Shown: positions 1 to 8,773 of the stretch, piece after piece
Layout: the number at the start of each line of letters is the position of its first letter
Position numbering within the stretch: position 1 is the first letter of the stretch
From: Paenarthrobacter sp. PH39-S1
GTDB taxonomy: Bacteria; Actinomycetota; Actinomycetes; Actinomycetales; Micrococcaceae
DNA length: 36,986 nt
Reading direction: 5' to 3'
Assembly: GCF_030063245.1 (NCBI RefSeq)
Contig: NZ_JASISR010000034.1
Coordinates: forward strand, 1 to 36,986
Translations under genes and position numbers: made by a program
Notes under the pieces: model-generated
What the model saw: only the letters and a program-made list of their open reading frames with translations
What the model was told of the DNA's origin: nothing
The model's database searches: none

Positions 1-1
1 G

Positions 2-178
2 ATCCTCACCGAGGAAGAACGCGATCAGCTGTCGCGATGGACCCGCAGGCGCAAGTCCTCCCAGGCCCTGGCGCTGCGTTCGCGGATCGTACTGGCTTGC
101 GCGGAGGGGATGGCAAACAAGGACGTCCTCGAATCACTGGGACGACTATTAAAACGAATTAACGGCGCGAGACACTAG
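2..178 (+). pseudogene. IS630-family transposase, N-terminal remnant
   Basis: The frame is open from the left edge to a TAG at 176-178. It reads LTEEERDQLSRWTRRR, then a helix-turn-helix stretch with LRSRIVLACAEG, the hallmark N-terminal region of IS630-type transposases in actinobacteria. Family resemblance ends at about base 140 (ESLG), after which the frame enters an AT-richer, non-homologous tail. The DDE catalytic domain is absent downstream, so this is the 5' stump of an insertion sequence whose start lies outside the window. The stump runs in the same direction as the MFS gene, and its stop overlaps that gene's ribosome-binding site. Family assignment is from memory of the motif, without a database search. 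Confidence 0.7.
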
Positions 179-187
179 GAGAAGTTT

Positions 188-1667
188 ATGCCGAGCACCA
201 ACACACCGGAACTTCGGGCATCTACCGGTGTTCCACTCAAAATGAGCGCCATCATCGGGTTCTTGATTTTCGTCGAATTCACCAGCGGCTTCGTCCAGGG
301 GTACTACATCCCGTTGTATGGGGCCATCTGCCCGGTGGGGGATCACAGATGCAGACATCACTTGGTTCGTCACCCTCTGGACGCTTTCCTCGGCAGTCTG
401 TATTCCGGTGCTGGCCAAGCTTGGGGATATTTTTGGGCACCGCAAAATGCTCCGTCTGGCCGTCATCGCTGTACTGGTGGGCGTGTGCTTCGTGGCATAT
501 TCCAATAACTACTCATTAGTTCTCGTAGGGCGCATCCTGACGGGGCCGCTTTCGGTCTGGTTGCCACTGGAAATTGCGCTGGTTCACGATCGCATTGCAG
601 GCGAACGAGCCCGCAAGTCGGTTGGTCTGCTCATCTCCTTCATGACCGTCGGCGTTGTCGCCGGAATGTTAGTCTCTGGAGTGATTGCAGGGCTCGAGCG
701 GAACTTCACCATGGTGTTGCTGGTGCCAGCCATTATCACAGCACTTTGCGTGTTTGTGGTCTTCTTACTCGTCCCCGAATCAACGGTTCGATCCAAATCG
801 ACTGTGGACTACCTTGGCTTTTTAGGGCTTGCCGCCTCCATGATCACGCTGTTGCTGGCCCTTAGTGGGATCCAAAAATATGGAATTTCTTCGCCTCAGG
901 TACTGGTCCCCCTGTTGACCTGTGGGGTAATCACGGTGGCATGGGTATGGTGGGAATCTCAGACCGCCTGCCCTGCCATAGATCTGAGGTTGGTCCGGTC
1001 ACGCCTCATGTGGCCTCCCTACCTGACCGCTTTCCTGTTCGGCATCGTCACGCTGGGATCGCAGACAGTCATTACCACCTTTCTGGCTGCTAAACCCAAG
1101 GTGGTCGGCTTCGGATTTGCCATGGCTCCCGGAAACATCTCACTCTTGACGGCAGGAGATACGCTTACTGCATGCGTGGCTGCTGCAACCTTCGCATACT
1201 TGGCCCGTGCCATCGGTATGCGCGGGGTGTTGCTGGTGGGAGTTACGTTCCTTGCCACGGCAAACTTGCTGCTCATCTTTGCGAACGACCAAATGTCATT
1301 GGTGGTTCTTAGCCTCATCTTCATTGGTACGGGATCTGGCCTACTCCTCGGAGCCCTGCCGTCCTTGGTAGCCGAACTCTCCCCCGCGGATCAAACTGGT
1401 ATTGCCTCAGGCATCTACAACTCGCTCAAAACGTTGGGTGGCGCGGTGGGCGGAGCCATCTTCGGTGTCATCATGGCCTCGACGGTGATTAGTGGTTCCG
1501 GCGCCGCACTAAGCTCCTACAAAATGGTGTGGATCATCGGTGTGGCAGCACTTTGTCTGTGCGTGGTTTCGTTGCTGTTCATGAGACAACAGAAACCGCC
1601 GGCGAATGCCATTGCCATAACAGAGTACCCGGAGGTGAAACGGCCGGACAGCGAGTCCGTTCACTAA
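188..1667 (+). pseudogene. MFS transporter (DHA2/EmrB-like), frameshifted
   Basis: This is a proton-driven major facilitator permease of the inner membrane. Translation starts at ATG 188, six bases after an AGGAG at 177-181, and gives a first membrane helix (IIGFLIFVEFTSGFVQGYY). The frame then changes. The rest of the protein, from GITDADITWFVTLW through LAKLGDIFGHRKM (the MFS loop 2-3 motif) and roughly a dozen further helices, is read in the next frame and ends at 1665-1667. Removing one G from the G5 run at 337-341 joins both parts into about 492 residues, a normal length for 12-14-helix drug/metabolite exporters. Substrate is unknown. It lies just upstream of a YtcJ-like hydrolase, so the pair could have formed an operon. 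The lesion may be a real mutation or a homopolymer error. Confidence 0.8.
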
Positions 1668-1671
1668 CTTT

Positions 1672-3438
1672 GTGACACACGGTAGCGTGCGTGGAGGAAG
1701 GTCATTCCTCGCCCGCTACCTCAACGACGAGGATCGAACCGTAGCCGTAAACCAGGGAGTGGCAGTGGATCAGCAGACCATTATTTATCCGGCAAAAATC
1801 GTGCGAACCATGGATCCCTCACGGCCTGTGGCCACAGCCATCGCGGTCAGGGACGGATTGATTCGAGCCGTGGGATCGGTCGAGGAGCTCCGCGCCTACC
1901 CAAACACCGTGATTGATGAAAGATATGCGCAGCAGGTGATGGTGCCGGGATTCGTTGAGGCTCACGCGCATGCTGGCTCCGGAGGAATGTAGGAGGGGCA
2001 GATCTACGTAGGCTATTTTGACCGCACCGATCCGGATGGCAACCTCTGGCCCGGATGCACCAGCACGGAGGCGGTCCTGCGACGGTTGCGCGAGGTCGAG
2101 TCCGCCATGCGTGATACGGATACGCCATTGCAGGCCTGGGGTATGGACAACATCTACTTCCCGAAACAGAGCATTCTGGTCCACGATCTCGACACCATCT
2201 CCACCACCAGGCTGATCCAAATCAGCCACGCCAACGGGCACGTGGCGGTCGTCAATTCTGCAGTCCTCGCCAAGGCTGGCATCGATTCCTCCAACCAAAC
2301 CGAGGGCGTGGAAAAGTACGCCGATGGAATGCCCAATGGTGAACTCCGAGAATTTGCCGCCATGGGTTTGGTACATCACTTCTTTGAAGGCGGCTTGCTC
2401 GCGCTTTCGGCCAGGGCACTGAGCCAATTCGCGCAGGACGCAGTGAATCACGGCGTGACCACCATTACCGATTTGGGCACCATGGGGTTGCTCACCGAAG
2501 AGGGACGTGCTGTATACACGGACACGGTTGATGAGAACTTTCCGGTGAGACTGAACGTCTTCCAATTTGGGGTGGGGTTGGGGACCGGTCCGCTGGCGGC
2601 TGCCATGGCGGAACATTTGGCGGAGCTGAAATCTGAGGGCAACGAAAACCTGCGTTTTGGGCACGTTAAACTCATACTTGATGGGTCGATTCAGGGCTTC
2701 ACTGCCAGACTCTTGGCCCCGGGCTACCTCGGGGATCAACCCAACGGGATTTGGAACATCACACCCGAAGAGTTCGAGGTGGCCTTCACCGCGTTCCACC
2801 GCGCCGGGCTATTGATTCACGTACATTGCAATGGGGACCAAGCCAGCCAGCTCTTTCTCGATGCTCTGGAAGCGGTGCTGACCAAATATCCACGGCCCGA
2901 TCACCGGCACACCATCACGCATTCTCAGCTGACCACTCAGGCTCAATACCGACGAGCCGCGGCGCTGGGGGCCTGCGCCAATATTTTTTCGAACCATCTG
3001 TGGACCTGGGGAGATCAGCATGCCGACAGGATCTTAGGGTGGGACCGGGCCTCACGGATGGACGCAGCACGCTCCGCGCTCGACGCCGGGGTTCCCATCT
3101 CAGTGCACTGCGACACCCCGGTGACCGAATTGAACCCGCTGAAGAGCATGAAGCATGCCATCACACGACTGACAGTCTCGGGGAGAGTGCTGGGCGAATA
3201 CGAATGTCTCAGCGTGCATGAAGCGCTGCATGCGGTGACCCTGGGGGCCGCTTACATGTTGAAAATGGATGAGGAAGTGGGATCCCTCGAGGCCGGAAAA
3301 CGCGCGGACGTGGCCATTCTTGCGCGGGACCCTTTCGAGGTGGATCCTCAGCTGATTGGCGAGATCCGGGTGCTGGGCACAATAATTGGCGGCCGTCACC
3401 AGGACGCCAAACACGGCACCTCGGACCCGGTTCAATAA
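1672..3438 (+). pseudogene. YtcJ-like amidohydrolase (amidohydrolase family 3), in-frame amber stop
   Basis: This is a metal-dependent hydrolase of the YtcJ type, which acts on C-N bonds such as amides. The N-terminal part ends in the metal motif VPGFVEAHAHAGSGGM and meets TAG at 1990-1992. The same frame continues with EGQIYVGYFDRTDPDGNLWPG and a complete C-terminal barrel: GHVKLILDGSIQG, HVHCNGDQA, HTITHSQL, ISVHCDTPV and the closing LEAGKRADVAIL. So one nonsense codon splits an otherwise full-length gene; the family usually has W near this position. GTG 1672 has no clear ribosome-binding site; GTG 1759 gives about 558 residues and is a more natural start. It follows the MFS gene by four bases. 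Without readthrough neither half would be active. Confidence 0.82.
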
Positions 3439-3640
3439 TGTCTATCCCCCTTATGGTCATCGGCGGGTACCTTGGCGGGGGAAAACCACTCTTGTCAATG
3501 ACCTGTTGGCCCATAGCGATGAGCGAATTGCCGTCGTCGTCGACGATTTAGGTGAACTTAACATTGACCCTCGGTTGATTCGATCGGCCAAGGAAAACAC
3601 CATTGAACTGGCCAACGGCTGCATCTGCTGCAACCTCAGC
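3438..3640 (+). pseudogene. CobW/G3E-family GTPase (COG0523), truncated and frameshifted
   Basis: COG0523 proteins are GTP-dependent metal chaperones. ATG 3438 overlaps the end of the preceding hydrolase gene and gives MSIPLMVIGGYLGGGK. One base is then missing near 3482; the next frame continues as KTTLVNDLLAHSDERIAVVV, then the Asp-rich switch, and the family signature GCICC (about 3617-3631) with its metal-binding cysteines. Together these are the P-loop (GGYLGGGKTT) and CXCC motifs of the G3E GTPase domain. After CNLS at about 3640 all similarity stops, so about two thirds of the protein (usual length about 320-400 residues) is missing. It may once have metallated the adjacent YtcJ-like hydrolase; that link is an inference. 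Confidence 0.75.
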
Positions 3641-3886
3641 CGTGCTGAACCTCACTGCGTCGGCAGTGCTGCAGGCATTTCCGGTGGGGCCGTTGTCCCG
3701 CCAACGGCGCCTATTCTCCAACCGGACGGAGGGGACGTCCTGCAAAGCGATTACCGGAGGGTTTCCGGCTATGACGTGATGCTCCAACGACGCTCCTGGT
3801 ACTGCTCGGGGTTGCCGCGCGGGCGGCAGGGCTCGCTGTCCCAAAGGCACTGCCCTTGGCCAAACCCGACAGTCCCATGTCGCCTC
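3641..3886. other. Degenerate stretch between truncated CobW gene and amidohydrolase promoter
   Basis: No intact gene is visible. Plus-strand frames contain two short stretches with coding-like composition: one reading through LTASAVLQAFPVG to a TGA at about 3777, and one reading TTLLVLLGVAARAAG up to a stop before 3935. Neither was recognised. They may be debris from a deletion that removed the CobW 3' end. Confidence 0.4.
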
Positions 3887-3898
3887 TTGTATACCAAA
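3887..3898. promoter_or_regulatory. Putative GntR operator, copy 1
   Basis: TTGTATACCAAA, containing GTATAC, sits immediately upstream of the -35 element. Its exact reverse complement, TTTGGTATACAA, lies at 8739-8750 in front of the DUF3100 gene. A related TGGCATACAA occurs at 3949-3958, downstream of the -10 element. GntR-family operators commonly have a GT...AC symmetric core, and an FCD-type GntR gene lies at 5302. Binding is inferred from sequence only. Confidence 0.55.
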
Positions 3899-3928
3899 TT
3901 GACAAAAATCGTGATGCATACGCATATT
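3899..3928 (+). promoter_or_regulatory. Sigma-70-type promoter of the amidohydrolase gene
   Basis: A perfect -35 TTGACA (3899-3904), an 18-bp spacer and a -10 CATATT (3923-3928, 4/6 matches) lie about 55 bp before ATG 3982. Candidate GntR sites flank it on both sides (3887-3898 and 3949-3958), a geometry suited to repression. Confidence 0.5.
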
Positions 3929-3981
3929 TTTCCTGATTTGGTCTACTGTGGCATACAAAGCTACGCCACTGGAGGTTACTC

Positions 3982-5202
3982 ATGTCTGACCCCGCCGTTA
4001 TCCGTAACGTACGGCCGTGGGGCGGGTCGGCCGCCGACGTCACGATCGTCGGTGGCCGGGTTGGCTCAGTCGTTGCACACGATCCGTCGGCGGTCCCGTC
4101 CGGTGTCACCGTGATCGAAGGAAGAGGCCGGCTGTTGCTGCCGTCCTTCTCCGATGTCCACGTTCACCTTGACTCCAATCGGTTGGGTCTGCCGTTCCGC
4201 GAACATACTGGCGCCCCTGGCGTGTGGGGCATGATGCTGAACGACCGCAACAACTGGCGCGATGCGGAAACGTCGATCGGAGAGCGTGCCCAGACGGGGC
4301 TGCGCATGATGATCGAGCGCGGGACCACGCGCGTGCGCAGCTTCGCCCAGGTGGACACGGACTGCGGGCTGGAGAAGTTCGAGGCAGTACTCGCCGCCCG
4401 CCAGATGTACCGGGACCGGGCCGAGGTGAAGGTCATCGCCTTCCCGCAGGCCGGACTATTCCTGGAAAACGGCACGGCAGAGCTCATGGAGGAGGCGCTG
4501 AAGGCCGGCGCCGATGTCATGGGCGGCATCGATCCCTGCGGGCTGGACAAGGATCCCGTCCGCCATCTGGACCTCGTGTTCGGCCTGGCCGAAAAATATC
4601 AGGTGCCCATCGACATCCATCTGCACGAACCCGGCGAGTTAGGGCATTTCAGCGCCGCGTTGATCGCTGACCGCACGCGCTCCCTGGGCATGCAAGGCAA
4701 TGTGACGATCTCCCATGGCTACCCGCTGTGGGGTGTCAGCGAGGCCCACACCCGGACGTTGATCGAAACTTGGGCGGAACTGGACATCTCGACGGCGACC
4801 GTCGCGCCCGGCGGTCGGTTCCAACTGCCGCTGGCCGACCTGGCCGACGCCGGCGTCCGCGTGGGCTTGGGTGAGGACGGCCAGCGCGATTACTGGTCCC
4901 CCTACGGGAACGCCGACATGCTCGACCGCACGTGGCAGCTGGCCTTCGTCAACGGCTACCGCTCCGATCACCTAATTGAGCACGCTCTGGCCGTGGCCAC
5001 GGTTGGCGGGGCGTCCATCCTGGACCGCACGGTCCCCCGGCTGGCCTCCGTGACGGACCGGCCCGGCACCAGCGTCGGTGATCCGGCCGAATTCCTGCTG
5101 GTGTCGGGGGACTGCGTCAGCGCCGCCGTCATGGACCGGCCGTCGGATCGTACCGTCATCCACAGGGGCCGCGTTGTCGCGGACCAGCTGGCGCTCGTCT
5201 GA
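3982..5202 (+). CDS. Amidohydrolase, cytosine-deaminase-like
   Basis: A 406-residue cytoplasmic TIM-barrel hydrolase of the amidohydrolase superfamily, closest in layout to cytosine deaminase CodA. Visible metal and catalytic residues are H60 and H62 in FSDVHVHLD, H213/H215 and E216 in IDIHLHEPGE, H245 in ISHGYPL, and D299 in GLGEDGQRDYWSPYG followed by NADML, the same order and spacing as in CodA. It probably deaminates or hydrolyses a cyclic or heteroaromatic C-N compound; the substrate cannot be read from sequence. ATG 3982 follows GGAGG at 3971-3975. It is the first gene of a module with a GntR regulator downstream, and its promoter carries candidate operators. The frame is intact, unlike the genes to its left. 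Confidence 0.85.
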   Translation: MSDPAVIRNVRPWGGSAADVTIVGGRVGSVVAHDPSAVPSGVTVIEGRGRLLLPSFSDVHVHLDSNRLGLPFREHTGAPGVWGMMLNDRNNWRDAETSIGERAQTGLRMMIERGTTRVRSFAQVDTDCGLEKFEAVLAARQMYRDRAEVKVIAFPQAGLFLENGTAELMEEALKAGADVMGGIDPCGLDKDPVRHLDLVFGLAEKYQVPIDIHLHEPGELGHFSAALIADRTRSLGMQGNVTISHGYPLWGVSEAHTRTLIETWAELDISTATVAPGGRFQLPLADLADAGVRVGLGEDGQRDYWSPYGNADMLDRTWQLAFVNGYRSDHLIEHALAVATVGGASILDRTVPRLASVTDRPGTSVGDPAEFLLVSGDCVSAAVMDRPSDRTVIHRGRVVADQLALV

Positions 5203-5301
5203 GGGCATAGTCCGCGCCCTGCGAGGTAGCCGGGCCACTAAGCTGGCCTCAGGGATAGTCGGTCTTGGTCCCCGTCCCGATACACCACGGAAGGGTGATC
5301 C

Positions 5302-6003
5302 ATGGCTTTGCAGGCAGACGACGATGTCGGAGACCCGCAGCAGTCAATGGCGGACTTCGCGTATCGGCGGATCAGCGACAAGATCCTCAGCGGCGACTAC
5401 CCGGCTGGGTTCCGCCTCCGGGAGCGCGAGCTGTCCGACGATCTGGACATCTCGCGCATCCCCATCCGCGAATCGCTGCACCAGCTCGAGGCCGACGGGT
5501 TCATCGTCACCTACCCGCGGCGGGGTGCCGTCGTGCGAGAGTTCACGGTCAGCGACGCCGAGGAACTCTTCGACATCCGGCTCAATCTTGAGGTCTTCGC
5601 TGCCCGGAAGGCCGCGGAGTTCGTCGCGGCCGGAGGCGTGGCACCGCGACTGGCCGAGTTACAGGAGGAGTCCGCGTCGGCCACGGCACGCGAGGACATC
5701 GCGGCGGTCGCCGCGTTGAACTCTGCGCTGCACGCCGAGATTATTGCCATGAGTGGCAACACACTGCTTGCCACCGCCATGCGACCTGTACTTGGCCGGC
5801 TCCAACGATTGTTCGCTCTCGCATCGGACCGCGATCCCCAAGCCCAGTGCACCGAGCATGCGGGACTGTGCGCCGCCATTTACGCTGGAAAGCCGGAACT
5901 CGCTGCCGCCCTCGCCTATGCGCATATCGAACTTGGCCGCGAGCCCTCTCTCGCCGGCTTGGCAACCGCCCTGACCACCGGACACAAGGGCATCACCCAG
6001 TAG
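5302..6003 (+). CDS. GntR-family transcriptional regulator, FCD subfamily
   Basis: A 233-residue DNA-binding repressor or activator. The N-terminal winged helix (about residues 18-80) has the GntR signature FAYRRISDKILSGDYPAG, LRERELSDDLDISRIPIRES and LEADGFI. The C-terminal FCD ligand domain keeps its histidines (NSALHAEI, TEHAGL, AYAHIELG), which in the family bind a metal and carboxylate ligand; the usual Asp of the first motif is Asn here. ATG 5302 follows GGAAGGG at 5289-5295. It lies 99 bp after the amidohydrolase and convergent to the leftward amidohydrolase/OCD operon. It is the likely owner of the TTTGGTATACAA sites at 3887-3898 and 8739-8750. No copy is seen in front of its own gene. 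Confidence 0.9.
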   Translation: MALQADDDVGDPQQSMADFAYRRISDKILSGDYPAGFRLRERELSDDLDISRIPIRESLHQLEADGFIVTYPRRGAVVREFTVSDAEELFDIRLNLEVFAARKAAEFVAAGGVAPRLAELQEESASATAREDIAAVAALNSALHAEIIAMSGNTLLATAMRPVLGRLQRLFALASDRDPQAQCTEHAGLCAAIYAGKPELAAALAYAHIELGREPSLAGLATALTTGHKGITQ

Positions 6004-6018
6004 CGCCGGTAGCGCCGG
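6001..6018. repeat. 9-bp tandem duplication over a stop codon
   Basis: TAGCGCCGG occurs twice back to back. The first TAG is the stop codon of the GntR gene. No function is suggested. Confidence 0.5.
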
Positions 6019-6056
6019 TAGATTCAACTCTCCTGACAGGTCAAGCAGTTCAGTCA

Positions 6057-7043
6057 CTACCGGCTGAGGTCAACCCGTAGCCCCAGACCCTGTTCGATGG
6101 CCCCGTCGTACAAGAGCCTCCCGATGGCCAGATCCAGCATGCCGATGCCCACGGAGTTGAACAGCGTGATATCTGCGTCGCTGATGCGGCCCGGGATCCG
6201 TCCGGCCACCACCTCGCCGAGTTCCCCCTGGACATCCGCCAGCGACAGCGCGCCCTCCGCCACAGGAATGAGCAGGTCGCCGGACTTCTCCGCCGCTGTG
6301 GCACGGCTGTCGACGAAGATCCGCGAGCGCACCATCCCTTCCGTGTCGATCTCGCGGTGATCCGGACGGGGCCGGGAGCCCACTGCGTTGATGTGCTGGC
6401 CGTCCCGGAACCAGCGCCCGTGCACCACCGGCTCCGTGGCGGGCGTCAGCGTGCACACCACATCGGCCGTCTCGAAGACTTCCCCGGGGGAGCCGACCAC
6501 GGTGACGGACAGCCCGTGGCGGAGCACCTTCTCGCGGAACCCGTCCGTCGTCGTCGTCGACCGGGACCATACGACTACTTCCTCGATCGGTAGCACGGCG
6601 AGCATCGCCTCCACATGCGCAACCGCGAGCGCGCCCGCACCCACCAGCCCCAACACCCGACTGTCCGGCCGGCCCAGGTGTCTGCTGGCCACGGCGCTGG
6701 CGGCGGCCGTACGCACCCGTGTGGGCACACGTCCGTCCAGAATGGCCAGCGTCTCCCCCGTGATTTGCGAGGCGAGCAGGATCGTGGAGCGCTGAGTGGG
6801 CAGCCCGGCACCGCGGTTGGCAGGGATGTCCGCCAGCAGCTTCACGGACGCCAGCTGCTGCTCGTCGGCAAGAGCGGTCATCGGCACGAAGCGCGCGTCC
6901 GAGCCGGGCAGGTGGAGCGACGTCGGAGCGGGCTGGTGGGCGGTGCCCCTGGTGATGTCACCGAAGGCGAGTTCGACGGCGGCGATCGTGGCCTGCATGT
7001 CCGCCAATACGGCGAGGTCCGAGGCGGTGAGGATCAGGGTCAT
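6057..7043 (-). CDS. Ornithine cyclodeaminase / mu-crystallin family protein
   Basis: A 328-residue NAD(P)-dependent enzyme. Family members include ornithine and alanine dehydrogenase-type deaminases, ketimine reductases and imine-forming enzymes. The family arginine motif is present (VPTRVRTAAASAVASRHL), then the Rossmann dinucleotide site LGLVGAGALAVAHVEAM (about residues 129-145), INAVGS, and the C-terminal FNSVGIGMLDLA corresponding to the catalytic KSVG...D motif. ATG 7043 is preceded by AAGGAAC. It starts 21 bp after the upstream amidohydrolase stop, so the two are probably co-transcribed. In context it may reduce or deaminate an imine or amino-acid intermediate released by the hydrolases. 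The exact reaction is open. Confidence 0.88.
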   Translation of the reverse strand: MTLILTASDLAVLADMQATIAAVELAFGDITRGTAHQPAPTSLHLPGSDARFVPMTALADEQQLASVKLLADIPANRGAGLPTQRSTILLASQITGETLAILDGRVPTRVRTAAASAVASRHLGRPDSRVLGLVGAGALAVAHVEAMLAVLPIEEVVVWSRSTTTTDGFREKVLRHGLSVTVVGSPGEVFETADVVCTLTPATEPVVHGRWFRDGQHINAVGSRPRPDHREIDTEGMVRSRIFVDSRATAAEKSGDLLIPVAEGALSLADVQGELGEVVAGRIPGRISDADITLFNSVGIGMLDLAIGRLLYDGAIEQGLGLRVDLSR

Positions 7044-7064
7044 GGCGGGGTTCCTTGGATCGGG

Positions 7065-8552
7065 TCAGGCAGGGACGTGGGTCATTTGAGGTTCGCTGCG
7101 GGGAAAAGCCGGCGGAAAGAGTTCATCGGCACTGCGCCGGTGCATGTCCCGCTCGGAGTAGGCGTGCCGCATGCGGTTGAACAAGGTCTGGGCCCGGGCA
7201 CGCAGCGCCGGAAGGTCGATGCCAGGCACCGCTCCGTCACGCACCACCATCCGGCCGGCCACCACGGAGTGCGTGACGGAGCGGGCGCTGCCGTTGAGCA
7301 GCAGCGTGCGGACCGGGTCATCGAGCACGCCGTCGCGGAAGTCGGCCAGCGAGAACGCGACCAGGTCGGCCTGCGCTCCGGCCTCCAGCCGGCCCAGGTC
7401 CGGCCGGTGCAGGGCCCGGGCGCCACCGAGCGTCGCCGCGTCGAAGTAGCGCTCGACCGGTGCAGCGTCGGCGGCGCCGTCCACGATCTTGGCCAGGTGC
7501 ACGCCTGTGTCCATGCCGCGCACCAGGTCCGGTGGGAACGAGTCCGTGCCCAGGCACATGTTAATGCCCGCGGCCAGGTAGGCGCCGAACGAGTGCAGGG
7601 CACTGCCGTACCGGAAGGATGTCTGCGGGCAGTGGATGATGGAAGCCCCCGCGTCGGCCAGCACGGCCAGGTCACCGTGGTCCTCCCCCGCAACGAGGGG
7701 GTTACGGTCGATCATCATGCCATGGGGAATCAGCAAGTTAGCACCGAGCAGCCCGGTGCGCTCCAGCAGCTCCAGCGGCGTCACGCCGTAGCGCTCTTGG
7801 ATCAGCCTGCGCTCCAGCAGCCCCTGGAGCGCGTGCAGGCGCACCAGCACCTGACGAGATCCGGCTGCAGCCGCTGTGGCGGCCATCAGCTCTTCGGTAA
7901 GAGTCTCGATCCGGCACGGCAGCAGCACGCCCGTGACCAGCGGATCGTCGAGCTCCTGCGTGTAGTCCAGGAACCGCTTGGCCTCGGCCAGCCCGGCGTT
8001 GCCCTGCTCCTCATCGAAGGCTACCGCGCGTTCACCGTCCGGGCCGACGACGTTCACGCCCGAGCGGTAGGCCGGACCGAGGAATCCGCGCAGGCCGATC
8101 CGGCGGGAGGTGGCGGCCATGCCGACCAACTCTTCGTAGCTTTCCGCCCAGGCGCTGTGCACTTCCGACGCTATTGGCATGTAGGTCGTGATCCCGTGCA
8201 GGGCCAGCTGGACCAGTGCGAATTCGCGCACCACCTGGCGCTCCTCGGGCGTGAATACGTCGTGGCGTCGGTGGTCGAAGTAGTTCTGCGACCACTGAAA
8301 CCCCTCGGACCGGTCGACGGGGGACCATGAATCCAGGATGAGGTGGTCGATGTCCGTCAGCGCGTCTAAATCGATCAGCCCCGGCGTGACCAGTGACGCG
8401 CCCAGCTCCAGCGTCTCGTCGAAGGAACCCTCCCGGAGCGGCCCCGCGTACACGATCGAATCGTCCTCATAGACAACTTGGCCACCGGAAACCAGCACAT
8501 GCCGTCCGCTCTCGTGGCCCAGCACATGGTCTGCGCGGATACATGTTCGCAC
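7065..8552 (-). CDS. Amidohydrolase / chlorohydrolase-like protein lacking the canonical HxH motif
   Basis: A 495-residue protein of the SsnA/TrzA/AtzB-like branch of the amidohydrolase superfamily. The fold landmarks are present: VTPGLIDLDALTDIDHL (end of strand 1), VRLHALQGLLE, IPHGMMI, IIHCPQTSFRYGSALHSFG and NMCLGTDSFPPD, closing with LGRLEAGAQADLVAF. The strand-1 HxH metal pair is replaced by D-L-D-A-L, so metal binding must differ or be lost. GTG 8552 is chosen over GTG 8567 because a strong AAGGAGG (8558-8564 on this strand) lies six bases before it and inside the longer reading. It heads a two-gene operon with the OCD-like gene and is divergent from the DUF3100 gene. Substrate unknown. 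Confidence 0.82.
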   Translation of the reverse strand: MRTCIRADHVLGHESGRHVLVSGGQVVYEDDSIVYAGPLREGSFDETLELGASLVTPGLIDLDALTDIDHLILDSWSPVDRSEGFQWSQNYFDHRRHDVFTPEERQVVREFALVQLALHGITTYMPIASEVHSAWAESYEELVGMAATSRRIGLRGFLGPAYRSGVNVVGPDGERAVAFDEEQGNAGLAEAKRFLDYTQELDDPLVTGVLLPCRIETLTEELMAATAAAAGSRQVLVRLHALQGLLERRLIQERYGVTPLELLERTGLLGANLLIPHGMMIDRNPLVAGEDHGDLAVLADAGASIIHCPQTSFRYGSALHSFGAYLAAGINMCLGTDSFPPDLVRGMDTGVHLAKIVDGAADAAPVERYFDAATLGGARALHRPDLGRLEAGAQADLVAFSLADFRDGVLDDPVRTLLLNGSARSVTHSVVAGRMVVRDGAVPGIDLPALRARAQTLFNRMRHAYSERDMHRRSADELFPPAFPRSEPQMTHVPA

Positions 8553-8610
8553 GCTTACCTCCTTCACAGACGTGGACCGAATGGCTTACGTCCTCCAGTA
8601 TAACCGCATC

Positions 8611-8620
8611 TGGTATTCCA
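8611..8620. promoter_or_regulatory. Operator-like palindrome TGGTATTCCA
   Basis: A near-perfect 10-bp palindrome in the divergent region between the amidohydrolase (8552) and DUF3100 (8774) genes, about 60 bp upstream of the amidohydrolase start. It shares TGGTAT with the 8739-8750 site and may be a weaker copy serving the leftward promoter. Confidence 0.35.
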
Positions 8621-8738
8621 AAGATGAACATGCCTCTCTGCGGGAAAGCAGAAGGACTTCGCTTACCACCGTCATTAGCAGTGAGTAGAACGACTCCCAG
8701 AGGTGATTTACATCTCATCATGTATTCGCTACCATCAC

Positions 8739-8750
8739 TTTGGTATACAA
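8739..8750. promoter_or_regulatory. Putative GntR operator, copy 2
   Basis: TTTGGTATACAA, 24 bp before ATG 8774, is the exact reverse complement of 3887-3898. It lies where it could block transcription of the DUF3100 gene. A 12-bp identity between two promoters of one functional module is unlikely to be chance. Confidence 0.55.
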
Positions 8751-8773
8751 CTTCAAGGAAGACAGTGAGAGAC

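Noticed and set aside
6615-8330. A 571-codon open frame on the plus strand opposite the OCD-like and amidohydrolase genes
   Set aside because: It is antisense to two genes with clear family motifs, has low-complexity Gln/Arg/His-rich composition, and shows no motif; it is an artefact of high GC.
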